A stretch of 22,407 nucleotides of DNA, taken from contig DBWG01000014.1 in assembly GCA_002308635.1 (NCBI GenBank), positions 12,591-34,997 of the forward strand. Direction: 5' to 3'. The notes beneath the pieces were generated by a model that was not told where the DNA came from, made no database searches, and worked only from the letters and a program-made list of their open reading frames with translations. How positions within the stretch are numbered: the first letter of the stretch is position 1; each line of letters starts with the position of its first letter. Source of the DNA: Ruminococcaceae bacterium UBA1244 (GTDB lineage: Bacteria > Bacillota > Clostridia > Oscillospirales > Acutalibacteraceae). This document shows positions 1-7,399 of the stretch, one piece after another. A program made the translations under genes and the position numbers.

Positions 1-254
1 TAGGTGTCAAATTCCTTCCACCAGTAAAGAGGAGCGGTGATGTCCACTGAAACAAACACCTGACGCAGAAATTTCCTGTGATCGCTGCCTGCCTTTCTGA
101 GTCTCAGGGCGAGCGAGAGATCGTTTTCACCCAATACATAATTTCCTTCCTCATCGTATCCGCTGTCGGAACGGGCCCAGCTGTTCATTGGATTACGAGC
201 GCCTCTTATTGCGTTTTTGAGGTTCATGACCTCTGCGTTTTTTGTTGAAAGCAT
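1..254 (-). CDS. ThyX-like protein, N-terminal part (truncated by window edge)
   Basis: An open frame runs from an ATG at 254 off the left edge, giving 84 codons with no stop. The start is supported by GAGGT about 7 nt upstream. The translation contains MNSWARSDSGY, then GENDLSLALRLRKAGSDHRK, then FVSVDITAPLYWWKEFDTY. From memory, this resembles the N-terminal part of phage-type and clostridial FAD-dependent thymidylate synthase (ThyX)-like proteins, where a WWxEFDTYKVGT stretch is conserved. The diagnostic ThyX motif (RHRxxSxNxxSxR) would lie outside the window, so the call is tentative. It starts 9 bp after the dehydrogenase stop, and its ribosome binding site overlaps that stop region, so it is the third gene of the tatD operon. 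If correct, it would make dTMP using methylene-tetrahydrofolate and FAD. Otherwise it is a conserved protein of unknown function. Confidence 0.5.
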   Translation of the reverse strand, partial: MLSTKNAEVMNLKNAIRGARNPMNSWARSDSGYDEEGNYVLGENDLSLALRLRKAGSDHRKFLRQVFVSVDITAPLYWWKEFDT

Positions 255-263
255 TTTGTGACC

Positions 264-1013
264 TCATTTCTTTTTGTTCTGGAAGCTGTAATTTATCCTT
301 GTTATCAGTCCGTCAGGGAGGAGACGTTTTGCAAACTTGACTGATTTTATCTTGAACGACGGTACAATAAACATTTTTCCTTTCAAAACTCCGGCAACGG
401 CTTTTTTTGCGCAGTATTTTGCCGAAACGGGTTTTGATGAAAAGTTTGCGTTTGCAACGTCGTTGAATTCCGTATCGACCGGACCGGGACAAAGAGCGCT
501 GACCTTTATGTCAAGCCTCCTGCGGCGCATTTCCTCACGTACAGCACCCGTAAGACTGCACACATAATTTTTTGTTGCATAGTAAGCCGCCATTTTCGGG
601 CCGGAAAAAAATCCTGCTGCTGACGCAACATTAAGAATGTATCCTTTTTTTCTTGGTATCATATCCTGCAAAAATAGCTTTGTCAGCACATGGACGGCGA
701 TTATGTTGGTGTCGATCATACGAAGCTCTGTTTCGAGATCGGTCTCGTCAAAGAAACCGCACTGACCGAAGCCCGCACAGTTTACGAGCATATCTATCTG
801 CTGAGGCTGCATGACCTCGTGCAGCTTTTTACATTCTTCAAGCTTTGAAAGATCGCAGCGGACGCACTTTGCATGGCTGCCAAGTTCGTTTTTGAGTTCT
901 TTGAGCTTGTCGAGCCTTCTGGCGACAAGAATAACATTCCATTTCCTTCTTACAAGCTCACGGGCGATCTCTCTCCCAATGCCGGAGCTTGCGCCTGTGA
1001 CCAATGCCAGCAT
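264..1013 (-). CDS. Short-chain dehydrogenase/reductase (classical SDR, DltE/COG0300-like)
   Basis: A 249-residue classical SDR of full length. The nucleotide-binding glycine motif TGASSGIG is at residues 6-13 and NCAG at 78-81. The catalytic tetrad is N103, S131, Y144 and K148 (YYATK). Basic residues R32-R33 after the second strand suggest NADPH rather than NADH. The substrate cannot be told from sequence; relatives are general oxidoreductases of cytosolic metabolism. A good GGAGGG lies just upstream of the ATG at 1013. The gene begins 18 bp after the tatD stop and is followed 9 bp later by the ThyX-like gene, so all three are probably co-transcribed from the promoter at 1862-1890. It does not look like YmfI, the EF-P 5-aminopentanone reductase often found near ymfF/ymfH, although it lies close to that pair. 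Confidence 0.88.
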   Translation of the reverse strand: MLALVTGASSGIGREIARELVRRKWNVILVARRLDKLKELKNELGSHAKCVRCDLSKLEECKKLHEVMQPQQIDMLVNCAGFGQCGFFDETDLETELRMIDTNIIAVHVLTKLFLQDMIPRKKGYILNVASAAGFFSGPKMAAYYATKNYVCSLTGAVREEMRRRRLDIKVSALCPGPVDTEFNDVANANFSSKPVSAKYCAKKAVAGVLKGKMFIVPSFKIKSVKFAKRLLPDGLITRINYSFQNKKK

Positions 1014-1031
1014 AACGATCCCTCCGTTCTG

Positions 1032-1793
1032 TCAGTTTATGTTGTATACCCTTGCGGCGTTTGCGGCTGTGATATCCAGCACTTCCTGAGCGCTCAGCCC
1101 TTTTATTTCGGCTATTCTCTGGGCTGTGTGTGAAATAAGCCCCGAATCGTTCCTTTTGCCCCTGTACGGAACAGGCGCAAGATATGGGCAGTCGGTTTCG
1201 AGTACAAGCGACTCCATGGGTATTTCCTCAATGACCTCAACGGCCTTGCGTGAGTTTTTGAAAGTCACTACCCCGCCCATACCGATATACATTCCAAGCT
1301 TTATAACTTCTTTTGCCATTTCCCTGCTGCCTGAAAAGCAGTGAACTATTCCTTTCGGGCGGTATTTTTTTATGAAGTCAAGTATATCTCCGTGAGCCTC
1401 TCTGTCGTGTATCGTCACAGGCAGAGAAAGCTCGTTTGCAAGCTCAAGCTGAGCGGCAAATATTTCTTTCTGGATATCCTTTGGAACGTCATAATAATAG
1501 TCAAGACCTATTTCTCCGACAGCGACGACCTTTTTGTTTTTGCAAAGCTCCCTTATAACAGAAAGCTCTGACATACTGTTTTCGTCAGCACATTCGGGGT
1601 GTATTCCGACAGCGGCATATATTCCGGGATATTTTTCCGCAAGACGGACGCTGAATTTTGACGTTTCCGTTGTTGTGCCCTGATTCACTATCCCGCATAC
1701 GCCTTCCGAAAACAGGCGTTCAAGGAGAGCGTCCCTGTCATCGTTAAAAGCCTCGTCGTCATAGTGGGCATGAGTATCAAATATATTGTTCAT
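1032..1793 (-). CDS. tatD: TatD family metal-dependent hydrolase / DNase
   Basis: A TatD-type amidohydrolase-fold enzyme of 253 residues, the normal length for the family. Members are cytosolic, divalent-metal-dependent 3'-5' exonucleases linked to DNA repair; some may have other substrates. Predicted metal ligands are H8 and H10 (DTHAHYDD), E94 (GEIGLDYY), H129 (TIHDREAH), H151 (VHCFSGS) and D201 (LETDCPYLAPVPYRG). I chose the ATG at 1793 because AAGGAAG sits 5 nt upstream and the family motif begins directly after it. A further in-frame ATG at 1814 has no ribosome binding site and would add seven unlikely residues. It is the first gene of a three-gene minus-strand operon with the SDR and ThyX-like genes, behind a consensus promoter. 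Confidence 0.92.
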   Translation of the reverse strand: MNNIFDTHAHYDDEAFNDDRDALLERLFSEGVCGIVNQGTTTETSKFSVRLAEKYPGIYAAVGIHPECADENSMSELSVIRELCKNKKVVAVGEIGLDYYYDVPKDIQKEIFAAQLELANELSLPVTIHDREAHGDILDFIKKYRPKGIVHCFSGSREMAKEVIKLGMYIGMGGVVTFKNSRKAVEVIEEIPMESLVLETDCPYLAPVPYRGKRNDSGLISHTAQRIAEIKGLSAQEVLDITAANAARVYNIN

Positions 1794-1861
1794 GTTGGCT
1801 TCCTTTTCAATCATTTTTATTGGTTATGTATTGTTTTTTGTATTATAGGTATTATATGTTT

Positions 1862-1890
1862 ATTATAGATTATTCCTGAGTCAATGTCAA
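1862..1890 (-). promoter_or_regulatory. Consensus sigma-A promoter for tatD operon
   Basis: On the minus strand, TTGACA (1885-1890) is followed by exactly 17 nt and then TATAAT (1862-1867). Both hexamers are perfect. Transcription would start near 1855, leaving a leader of about 60 nt before the tatD ATG. Confidence 0.9.
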
Positions 1891-1997
1891 TGAGCGCATA
1901 GCCCGCCTTTTAATTTAAACTTATAGTAATATGCTATTATATTATACAAATCGTATATTATTGTTTTTATAAATATCTTTTATATTGGTGAGAGTTG

Positions 1998-2006
1998 TGG
2001 TATAAT
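1998..2006 (+). promoter_or_regulatory. Extended -10 promoter for ymfF/ymfH-like operon
   Basis: TGGTATAAT gives a perfect TATAAT (2001-2006) with the TGn extension. No good -35 is present at 16-18 nt; TTTATA at 1979-1984 is the nearest. The predicted start near 2013 gives a leader of about 100 nt. It is divergent from the tatD promoter, about 110 bp away. Confidence 0.65.
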
Positions 2007-2043
2007 AAAATAGATTATTTGCATTTTTGTGTGAATGTAAACG

Positions 2044-2090
2044 GGAGGAACGTATTATTCCGCTGAGGAAAGAATAACCGGTGTTCCTTC
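2044..2090 (+). other. Structured leader hairpin upstream of the ymfF-like gene
   Basis: GGAGGAAC (2044-2051) pairs with GTTCCTTC (2083-2090). Inside this, TATT (2053-2056) pairs with AATA (2073-2076) and TTCC (2058-2061) with GGAA (2067-2070) around a GCTGA loop. No T-run follows, so it is not a terminator. It lies in the predicted untranslated leader just before the ribosome binding site. Function unknown. Confidence 0.4.
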
Positions 2091-2113
2091 GGAGATAGAA
2101 TGGAGATGGTTCA

Positions 2114-3376
2114 ATGTCCGGTTTTGTAAGGAAAGAAATTTGTGAAGGAGTAGCCTTCAACAGTATAGTGGACAACAGATTCAAGGTCGGCAGACTCGGC
2201 GCAACGCTCATAACACCTCTGAGCAGAGAGACCGCTGCGGCGAATGCCCTTCTTGCCTGTGTATTGACGAGGTCGTGCAAAAAATATCCGGATTTTACTG
2301 CACTGAACCGCAAGCTGAACGGGCTTTACGGTGCAGCGCTTTATGCTTCGTCCGGCAGGATGGGCGACTTTCAGAGCATAACCATATCTGCGTCCGGACT
2401 TGACGACAGATATTCTCTTGACGGCGAGTCTGTACAGTCTGAGCTTGCGGAGCTTTTGTGCGAGATACTCTTCTCGCCGAGAATAATTGACGGTCAGTTT
2501 GACAGCGAGGATGTCGAACAGGAGCGCCGTCAGCTTTTAGAGGATATCGACGCAGAATATAATGATAAAAGAGCCTATGCCATAAACCGCTGTATAGAAA
2601 ATATGTGCCGTGACGAGCTGTTTTCCATCGGCAGAGGCGGCAGCCGTGAGGATGTTGCGGGACTGACTCAGGACAAGCTCATAAAGGCATGGAAAACCCT
2701 GCTTGACCGTTCGAGAATAGAGATAACCATGCTTGGCAGCGCAGACCCCGAAAAGGTATGCGGACGTTTTGAAAATATTTTTGTCAAGAAGCCCCGCAGG
2801 ATGAACGGAAGCACAAAGATCGTCAGCGCTCCGTCCGAAGTGAAAAGAGTCATAGAGACTGATGAGATATCCCAGTCAAAGCTTGTAATGGGCTATAGAT
2901 GTACCTATCCCAAAACAAACCGTGAGATAGTTGCTTCTCAGCTCATGTCGGCAATACTCGGCGGTACTCCGACCTCAAAGCTTTTCCTGAATGTTCGTGA
3001 AAAGCAGAGCCTTTGCTATTACTGTGCGAGCCGTGTTGACAAAGAAAAGGGACTGCTTATGATCGACAGCGGAGTAGAGACCGAAAATATCGAAAAAACA
3101 GAATCCGCCGTTACCGAACAGGTGGAGCTTATGAAAAAAGGCGCATTCACTGATGACGAACTTATCGCTGCAAAGCTTGCGGTAAAGAACGCTTTTGTTT
3201 CGTCGCTTGACAGTCTTGCATCGCTCCAGTCGTTCTTCCTTGGAAATATCCTCAGAGAAGACCCGCTTTCTCCGGCAGAAGCGGCTGAAATTTGTGAGAG
3301 CATCACAAAGGACGAGATAACCGAGCTTGCAGGCGGGATAAAGCTTGATACTGTATTTTCGCTTGTCGGAAACTGA
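2114..3376 (+). CDS. ymfF: Inactive M16 peptidase-like protein, YmfF type
   Basis: A 420-residue M16 (insulinase/pitrilysin-fold) protein of the YmfF/AlbF kind. In Bacillus subtilis, YmfF and YmfH are linked to the 5-aminopentanol modification of elongation factor P. Related pairs process peptides. The zinc motif HxxEH is absent: the matching stretch near residues 55-75 has no histidines. The second-half signature typical of the non-catalytic partner is present as FLNVREKQSLCYY (291-303), which supplies the Arg/Tyr pair that completes the partner's active site. An EQERRQLLEDI helix lies at 135-145. GGAG lies 8 nt before the ATG. The catalytic partner follows after 25 bp, so the two probably form a heterodimer in the cytosol. 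The YmfF assignment is by family resemblance; substrate unknown. Confidence 0.85.
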   Translation: MSGFVRKEICEGVAFNSIVDNRFKVGRLGATLITPLSRETAAANALLACVLTRSCKKYPDFTALNRKLNGLYGAALYASSGRMGDFQSITISASGLDDRYSLDGESVQSELAELLCEILFSPRIIDGQFDSEDVEQERRQLLEDIDAEYNDKRAYAINRCIENMCRDELFSIGRGGSREDVAGLTQDKLIKAWKTLLDRSRIEITMLGSADPEKVCGRFENIFVKKPRRMNGSTKIVSAPSEVKRVIETDEISQSKLVMGYRCTYPKTNREIVASQLMSAILGGTPTSKLFLNVREKQSLCYYCASRVDKEKGLLMIDSGVETENIEKTESAVTEQVELMKKGAFTDDELIAAKLAVKNAFVSSLDSLASLQSFFLGNILREDPLSPAEAAEICESITKDEITELAGGIKLDTVFSLVGN

Positions 3377-3401
3377 GTGAAAGGGAGGCAGCGGCATTAA
3401 T

Positions 3402-4703
3402 ATGAGATTTACAGAGAGAAAGAACGAGCATTTAAACGAGACATATTACACAGCGATACATGAGTCGGGTCTTAAAATAGTGATCTGTCCGAAGGAGGGC
3501 TTCAATTCGACTTATGCTGTTATCGGAACAAATTTCGGTTCAATAAATTCCACATTCATACATGACGGAAAAAAAGTCACCGTGCCTGCGGGAACTGCAC
3601 ATTATCTCGAACACAAGCTTTTTGAGAGCGAAGAGGGAGATGCCTTTGCACGTTATGCAAAAACCGGAGCTTCCGCAAACGCATATACGTCATTTGACGT
3701 TACCTGTTATTTGTTCTCATGCACGGAGAGATTTGACGAATCCCTTGAAATACTTTTCGACCTGATGCAGTCGCCGTACTTTACGGAAGAGACTGTCGCA
3801 AAGGAACAGGGAATAATCGGACAGGAAATAAAAATGTATCAGGATAACCCCGAATGGAAGGTAATGATGAATCTTTTGGAGGCTATGTATGTCAGCCATC
3901 CGATAAATACCGACATTGCAGGAACAGTCGATTCTATCGCAGAGATCACGCCTGAGATACTTTATGAATGTTACAACAGCTATTATAACCTTCACAATAT
4001 GATACTCTGCATTGCCGGAGACGTTGACCCTGAAGAGGTGCTTGCTGTTGCGGACAAAAAGCTCAAACCCGCAGTAAGCGTTAAGACAGAGAGTGTTTTT
4101 CCGGATGAACCTTACGAGGTCGGAAAGAAATATACCGAGCAGGCGCTTCCTGTTTCCGTTCCGATGTTTGCTCTCGGATATAAAGAAAAGGCAGGCGGGG
4201 AATTTGCAACTACAAAAGAAATGCTCACCACGAGCATACTCCTCGAAGCCTTTGCGGGAGACGGTTCTGCGCTGTACCGCAGGCTCATTGACGACAAGCT
4301 GATAAACGGCACCTTCGGATCCGAATATATGGAGGGCAGCGGCTACCGCTGTGTCATGTTTGACGGTGAAACAAAGAATCCGAAGGAAGTTGCAGAGATA
4401 ATAAACAGCGCAGTCCGTGAGCTTCACAAGAACGGTGTTCCGGAAGAGGATTTTATGATCGCAAAGCGCAGTGTTTACGGACGTATCGCAAGGAGCTGCG
4501 ACAGCACCTTCTCGCTCGCTTCAACCATGATAAACGATGAATTCACCGGACGTGACAGTCTTTTTGCATCCGAAATAATTGCGGGCATCACTCTTGACGA
4601 CGTGAATGAGCGTCTTAAAGAACAGCTTGATCCGGATAACTGCTGTCTGTCGGTTATAAAGGGAATAGCAGAATACAGTGATCCGCAGATAGGAAATGCC
4701 TGA
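3402..4703 (+). CDS. ymfH: Zinc M16 family peptidase, YmfH type (catalytic partner)
   Basis: A 433-residue M16B metallopeptidase with an intact inverted zinc motif, HYLEH (H67, E70, H71). The third ligand is probably E142 in GIIGQEIKMYQDNPEW, at the usual distance of about 70 residues. The C-terminal half (DGSALYRRLIDDKLIN onward) is the second M16 lobe and lacks the motif, as expected. The first gene of the pair lacks zinc ligands, so the two products fit the active/inactive arrangement known for YmfF/YmfH and for AlbE/AlbF. GGGAGG at 3383-3388 is 13 nt from the ATG, a longer spacing than usual, and no better in-frame start is visible. The EF-P modification role is known only from Bacillus subtilis, so calling it here is inference. 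Confidence 0.88.
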   Translation: MRFTERKNEHLNETYYTAIHESGLKIVICPKEGFNSTYAVIGTNFGSINSTFIHDGKKVTVPAGTAHYLEHKLFESEEGDAFARYAKTGASANAYTSFDVTCYLFSCTERFDESLEILFDLMQSPYFTEETVAKEQGIIGQEIKMYQDNPEWKVMMNLLEAMYVSHPINTDIAGTVDSIAEITPEILYECYNSYYNLHNMILCIAGDVDPEEVLAVADKKLKPAVSVKTESVFPDEPYEVGKKYTEQALPVSVPMFALGYKEKAGGEFATTKEMLTTSILLEAFAGDGSALYRRLIDDKLINGTFGSEYMEGSGYRCVMFDGETKNPKEVAEIINSAVRELHKNGVPEEDFMIAKRSVYGRIARSCDSTFSLASTMINDEFTGRDSLFASEIIAGITLDDVNERLKEQLDPDNCCLSVIKGIAEYSDPQIGNA

Positions 4704-4709
4704 CCGCCG

Positions 4710-4739
4710 GCGAGCCGCCGGAGCCGACTTTGGAACGCA
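4710..4739 (+). repeat. 30-bp direct repeat, copy A
   Basis: Identical over 30 bp to 4884-4913. It begins GCGAGCCGCCGGAGCCGACT and ends TTTGGAACGCA. Weaker similarity continues about 20 bp further (AAACTTTC, CAT, ATTC), so the ancestral unit was probably about 50 bp. Confidence 0.85.
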
Positions 4740-4765
4740 GAAACTTTCCATGATTCGTCCGCTTC

Positions 4766-4784
4766 GTGCTCCGCAAGGGAGCAC
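4766..4784 (+). other. Hairpin in repeat block
   Basis: GTGCTCC (4766-4772) and GGAGCAC (4778-4784) form a perfect 7-bp stem around a GCAAG loop. No T-run follows, so it is not a canonical terminator. Confidence 0.5.
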
Positions 4785-4883
4785 TCGGGCTGATTCTTCA
4801 TACGTCCAAAGTACTCTGCTGAAAGTTCTGACGGGGAAGAAAACAGCCAAAGTGAACATTTATAGTTCACGATGCGTCAAAGT

Positions 4884-4913
4884 GCGAGCCGCCGGAGCCG
4901 ACTTTGGAACGCA
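4884..4913 (+). repeat. 30-bp direct repeat, copy B
   Basis: Exact second copy of 4710-4739, offset by 174 bp. It is followed by the same weaker AACACTTTC...CAT...ATTC extension. Confidence 0.85.
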
Positions 4914-4920
4914 TAACACT

Positions 4921-4947
4921 TTCGCATATTCAGAACTTGAATGCGAA
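4921..4947 (+). other. Bulged hairpin next to repeat copy B
   Basis: TTCGCA pairs with TGCGAA, and the inner TTCA pairs with TGAA around a GAACT loop, with a two-base bulge. No T-run follows. It may be part of the repeated element. Confidence 0.4.
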
Positions 4948-5022
4948 TCAGGAGCGGCAGCTTGACGCTGCGGAACTCAGAGTTTGTGATTATTAAAAGA
5001 TAAAATAAAGGAGTGTTTAACA

Positions 5023-5868
5023 ATGGCAGTTATAATAAGCGGAAAGGAAGTTTCCGCAAAGGTAAGAGCAGAAGTAAAAGAAGCCTGCGAACAGCTTAAA
5101 GCAAAGGGTGTGAACCCCGGTCTTGCCGTAATAATCGTAGGCGATGATCCGGCATCAAGAGTATATGTAAACAACAAGAAAAAGGCCTGCGCTGAGGTAG
5201 GCTTTTTGTCGGAGGAATATGCACTTCCGGCAGAAACAACTCAGGAAGAGCTGCTCGAACTTATCGACAGGCTCAACAAGAGAGAGGATATAGACGGTAT
5301 TCTCTGTCAGCTGCCTTTGCCGAAACACCTTGACGAAAAAGCTGTTATAAACGCTATCTCTCCGCTCAAAGATGTTGATGCGTTCCATCCGTCAAATGTC
5401 GGAAAAATTATGATAGGCGATTATGATTTCCTTCCATGCACACCCGCAGGCGTTATGGAAATGATACACTTTGCAGGTATAGAAGTCAGCGGCAAGAACT
5501 GCGTTGTTATCGGACGCAGCAATATCGTAGGCAAGCCTATGGCAATGCTTCTCCTTCACGAAAACGGCACTGTCACTATCTGCCACAGCAGAACAAAGAA
5601 CCTGAAAGAGGTCTGCTCTGCGGCTGATATCCTTGTTGCGGCTGTCGGCAAGCCGAAATTCGTAAAAGCCGATATGGTCAAGGAAGGCGCAGTTGTTCTT
5701 GATGTCGGAATTAACCGTGACGAAAACGGCAAGCTCTGCGGAGATGTTGACTTTGCCGAAGTAGAGCCGAAGGCTGCTTATATTACTCCCGTTCCGGGCG
5801 GAGTAGGCCCGATGACTATCGCCATGCTTATGAAGAACACCCTCAAAGCTGCCCAGAACAGAGCATAA
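5023..5868 (+). CDS. folD: Bifunctional methylene-THF dehydrogenase/methenyl-THF cyclohydrolase
   Basis: A full-length FolD (281 residues). It interconverts 5,10-methylene-THF, 5,10-methenyl-THF and 10-formyl-THF with NADP, supplying one-carbon units for purine and formyl-Met synthesis in the cytosol. Seen in the sequence: the substrate/catalytic segment YVNNKKKAC (Y48, K52), Q96 in CQLPLP, KDVDAFHP at 116-123, the Rossmann loop GRSNIVGKP at 164-172, and the C-terminal signature PGGVGPMT at 258-265. AAAGGAG is 9 nt before the ATG. It is followed after 43 bp by rmuC, in the same direction. Upstream lies the repeat block rather than a clear promoter; TTGACG at 4962 has no convincing -10. Confidence 0.97.
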   Translation: MAVIISGKEVSAKVRAEVKEACEQLKAKGVNPGLAVIIVGDDPASRVYVNNKKKACAEVGFLSEEYALPAETTQEELLELIDRLNKREDIDGILCQLPLPKHLDEKAVINAISPLKDVDAFHPSNVGKIMIGDYDFLPCTPAGVMEMIHFAGIEVSGKNCVVIGRSNIVGKPMAMLLLHENGTVTICHSRTKNLKEVCSAADILVAAVGKPKFVKADMVKEGAVVLDVGINRDENGKLCGDVDFAEVEPKAAYITPVPGGVGPMTIAMLMKNTLKAAQNRA

Positions 5869-5911
5869 TGCGGAGATGACTGCCATTATTCGTTGATTCA
5901 GGAGGGACGTT

Positions 5912-7375
5912 ATGGAGATAGTAATTGTTGTGATGCTTGTCGTTCTGATCGGGCTTGCGGCGGTAAATCTCGTTATAGCGCTGAAACGGCAGAACGGTAT
6001 TGTTTCGGGGACGGACAAAAAGGAGCTTGATGGGATCAGGGAACAGCAAAGGATGCTTGAAAAGCAGATCGAAAGGCTCTCTCAGGAGCAGAACCAGAAC
6101 CAGAGTATTCTCCGGCGTGAGCTGAATGAGACCCTGAACGGAAATATGAAAACTCTGCGTGAAAATAACAGGGAACAGCTTGAAGCGGCTTCAAAAACAC
6201 AGCTTGCAGAGATTCGGGCTATTTCGGACAGCATGACTCAGGCGGATAAGGCACAGAATGTGCTGATAGGCGAGATGCGTGATTCCGTGTCCGCAAAGAT
6301 AGACGATATGAGCAAAACTACTGCCAATCAGCTCAAACAGTTTGAGGAGCGTTTCCGTACCCTTGAAACTACTACCGAACAGAAGCTTTCCGATATCCGC
6401 AGCACCGTTTCACGCCAGCTCAGTCAGATGGCTGAGGATAATAACAACAAGCTTATAAAAATGACCGAGGACAACAACCGCCAGCTTGAAAAGATCAGGG
6501 GAACGGTCGATGAAAAACTGCAGGAAACTCTTGACAAAAAGATCAGCGAGTCATTCCGTACAGTAAGCGAAAGACTTGAACAGGTCTACAAAGGTCTCGG
6601 AGAGATGCAGAACATAGCTCAGGGAGTGGGCGACCTTAAAAACGTGCTGTCAAACGTAAAGACGAGGGGTATTTTAGGAGAGATACAGCTTGGTGCGATA
6701 CTCAGCCAGATACTTGCTCCGGAACAGTATGAAGAAAACGTTGCTGTTGTGCCGGGAAGCAGCGAGCGTGTTGAGTTTGCCGTCAAGCTGCCCGGACCTG
6801 ACGACAGAGGAAGCGTCTATCTGCCGATAGATTCAAAATTCAACGGCGACAGATATGCGCATCTTCAGGAGGCTTATGAACACGGCACAAAGGAAGAGAT
6901 CGCTGCCGCAAAGAAAGAGCTTGAAACGGCCATCAAAAAGTGTGCAAAGGATATCAAAGAAAAGTATATCTCTCCGCCGTCAACGACTCAGTTTGCGATA
7001 ATGTTCCTGCCGTTTGAGGGCTTGTATGCCGAGGTTGTCGGCAGCGACCTTGTAACGGTGCTGCAAAAGGACTACAATGTCAATGTTGCAGGGCCTTCGA
7101 CAATGGCGGCAATGCTGAATTCTCTACAGATGGGATTCAGGACGCTTGCAATACAAAAACGCAGCGGCGAGGTCTGGAAGATACTCGGCGCAGTAAAGAC
7201 GGAATTTGCTTCATTCTCTGAGGCGCTCGAAAAAACGCAGAAGCACATCCAGTCTGTAGAAAAGGATCTCGATACTCTTGTCGGGGTACGCACAAGACAA
7301 ATAAACCGTAAACTCAGCAGCGTTGAAATGCTTGAAAGCAGTGAAGCGTCTGCTCTGATAGGATCAGAAAAATAA
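5912..7375 (+). CDS. rmuC: DNA recombination protein RmuC homologue
   Basis: A 487-residue RmuC-family protein. An N-terminal membrane helix (about residues 2-24, MEIVIVVMLVVLIGLAAVNL) is followed by a long charged coiled coil (about 35-225, rich in E, Q, K and N with few prolines). The RmuC domain then begins near TRGILGEIQLGAIL (251-264) and includes LPIDSKFNGDRY and FLPFEGLYAEV. In Escherichia coli, RmuC limits inversions at short inverted repeats and is predicted to have a restriction-endonuclease-like core; its biochemical activity is not firmly established. AGGAGGG lies upstream of the ATG. It sits between folD (43 bp) and the DegT-type gene (24 bp) in an apparent operon. Nothing is unusual in length or domain order. 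Confidence 0.93.
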   Translation: MEIVIVVMLVVLIGLAAVNLVIALKRQNGIVSGTDKKELDGIREQQRMLEKQIERLSQEQNQNQSILRRELNETLNGNMKTLRENNREQLEAASKTQLAEIRAISDSMTQADKAQNVLIGEMRDSVSAKIDDMSKTTANQLKQFEERFRTLETTTEQKLSDIRSTVSRQLSQMAEDNNNKLIKMTEDNNRQLEKIRGTVDEKLQETLDKKISESFRTVSERLEQVYKGLGEMQNIAQGVGDLKNVLSNVKTRGILGEIQLGAILSQILAPEQYEENVAVVPGSSERVEFAVKLPGPDDRGSVYLPIDSKFNGDRYAHLQEAYEHGTKEEIAAAKKELETAIKKCAKDIKEKYISPPSTTQFAIMFLPFEGLYAEVVGSDLVTVLQKDYNVNVAGPSTMAAMLNSLQMGFRTLAIQKRSGEVWKILGAVKTEFASFSEALEKTQKHIQSVEKDLDTLVGVRTRQINRKLSSVEMLESSEASALIGSEK

Positions 7376-7399
7376 AAGACAGAAAAAGGAGCGCAGAAT

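Larger units (their letters stand above)
4704..4975 (+). repeat. Non-coding repeat-bearing block between ymfH-like gene and folD
   Basis: This gene-free stretch carries two copies of a GC-rich unit (4710 and 4884) plus several hairpins. Open frames through it read the repeated unit as RAAGADFGT twice and lack a ribosome binding site, so I treat them as spurious. The organisation suggests an intergenic dispersed repeat of unknown type rather than an insertion sequence: no transposase and no clear terminal inverted repeats are visible. No terminator is seen after the ymfH-like gene, so transcription may run through the block into folD. Confidence 0.55.

Noticed and set aside
264..1013. YmfI (EF-P 5-aminopentanone reductase) identity for the SDR
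   Set aside because: It lies close to the ymfF/ymfH-like pair but is divergent, in another operon, and its sequence looks like a general DltE-type SDR.
4696..4965. Open frame of 89 codons across the repeat block
   Set aside because: It overlaps the end of the ymfH-like gene, has no ribosome binding site, and its repeated RAAGADFGT simply reflects the DNA repeat.
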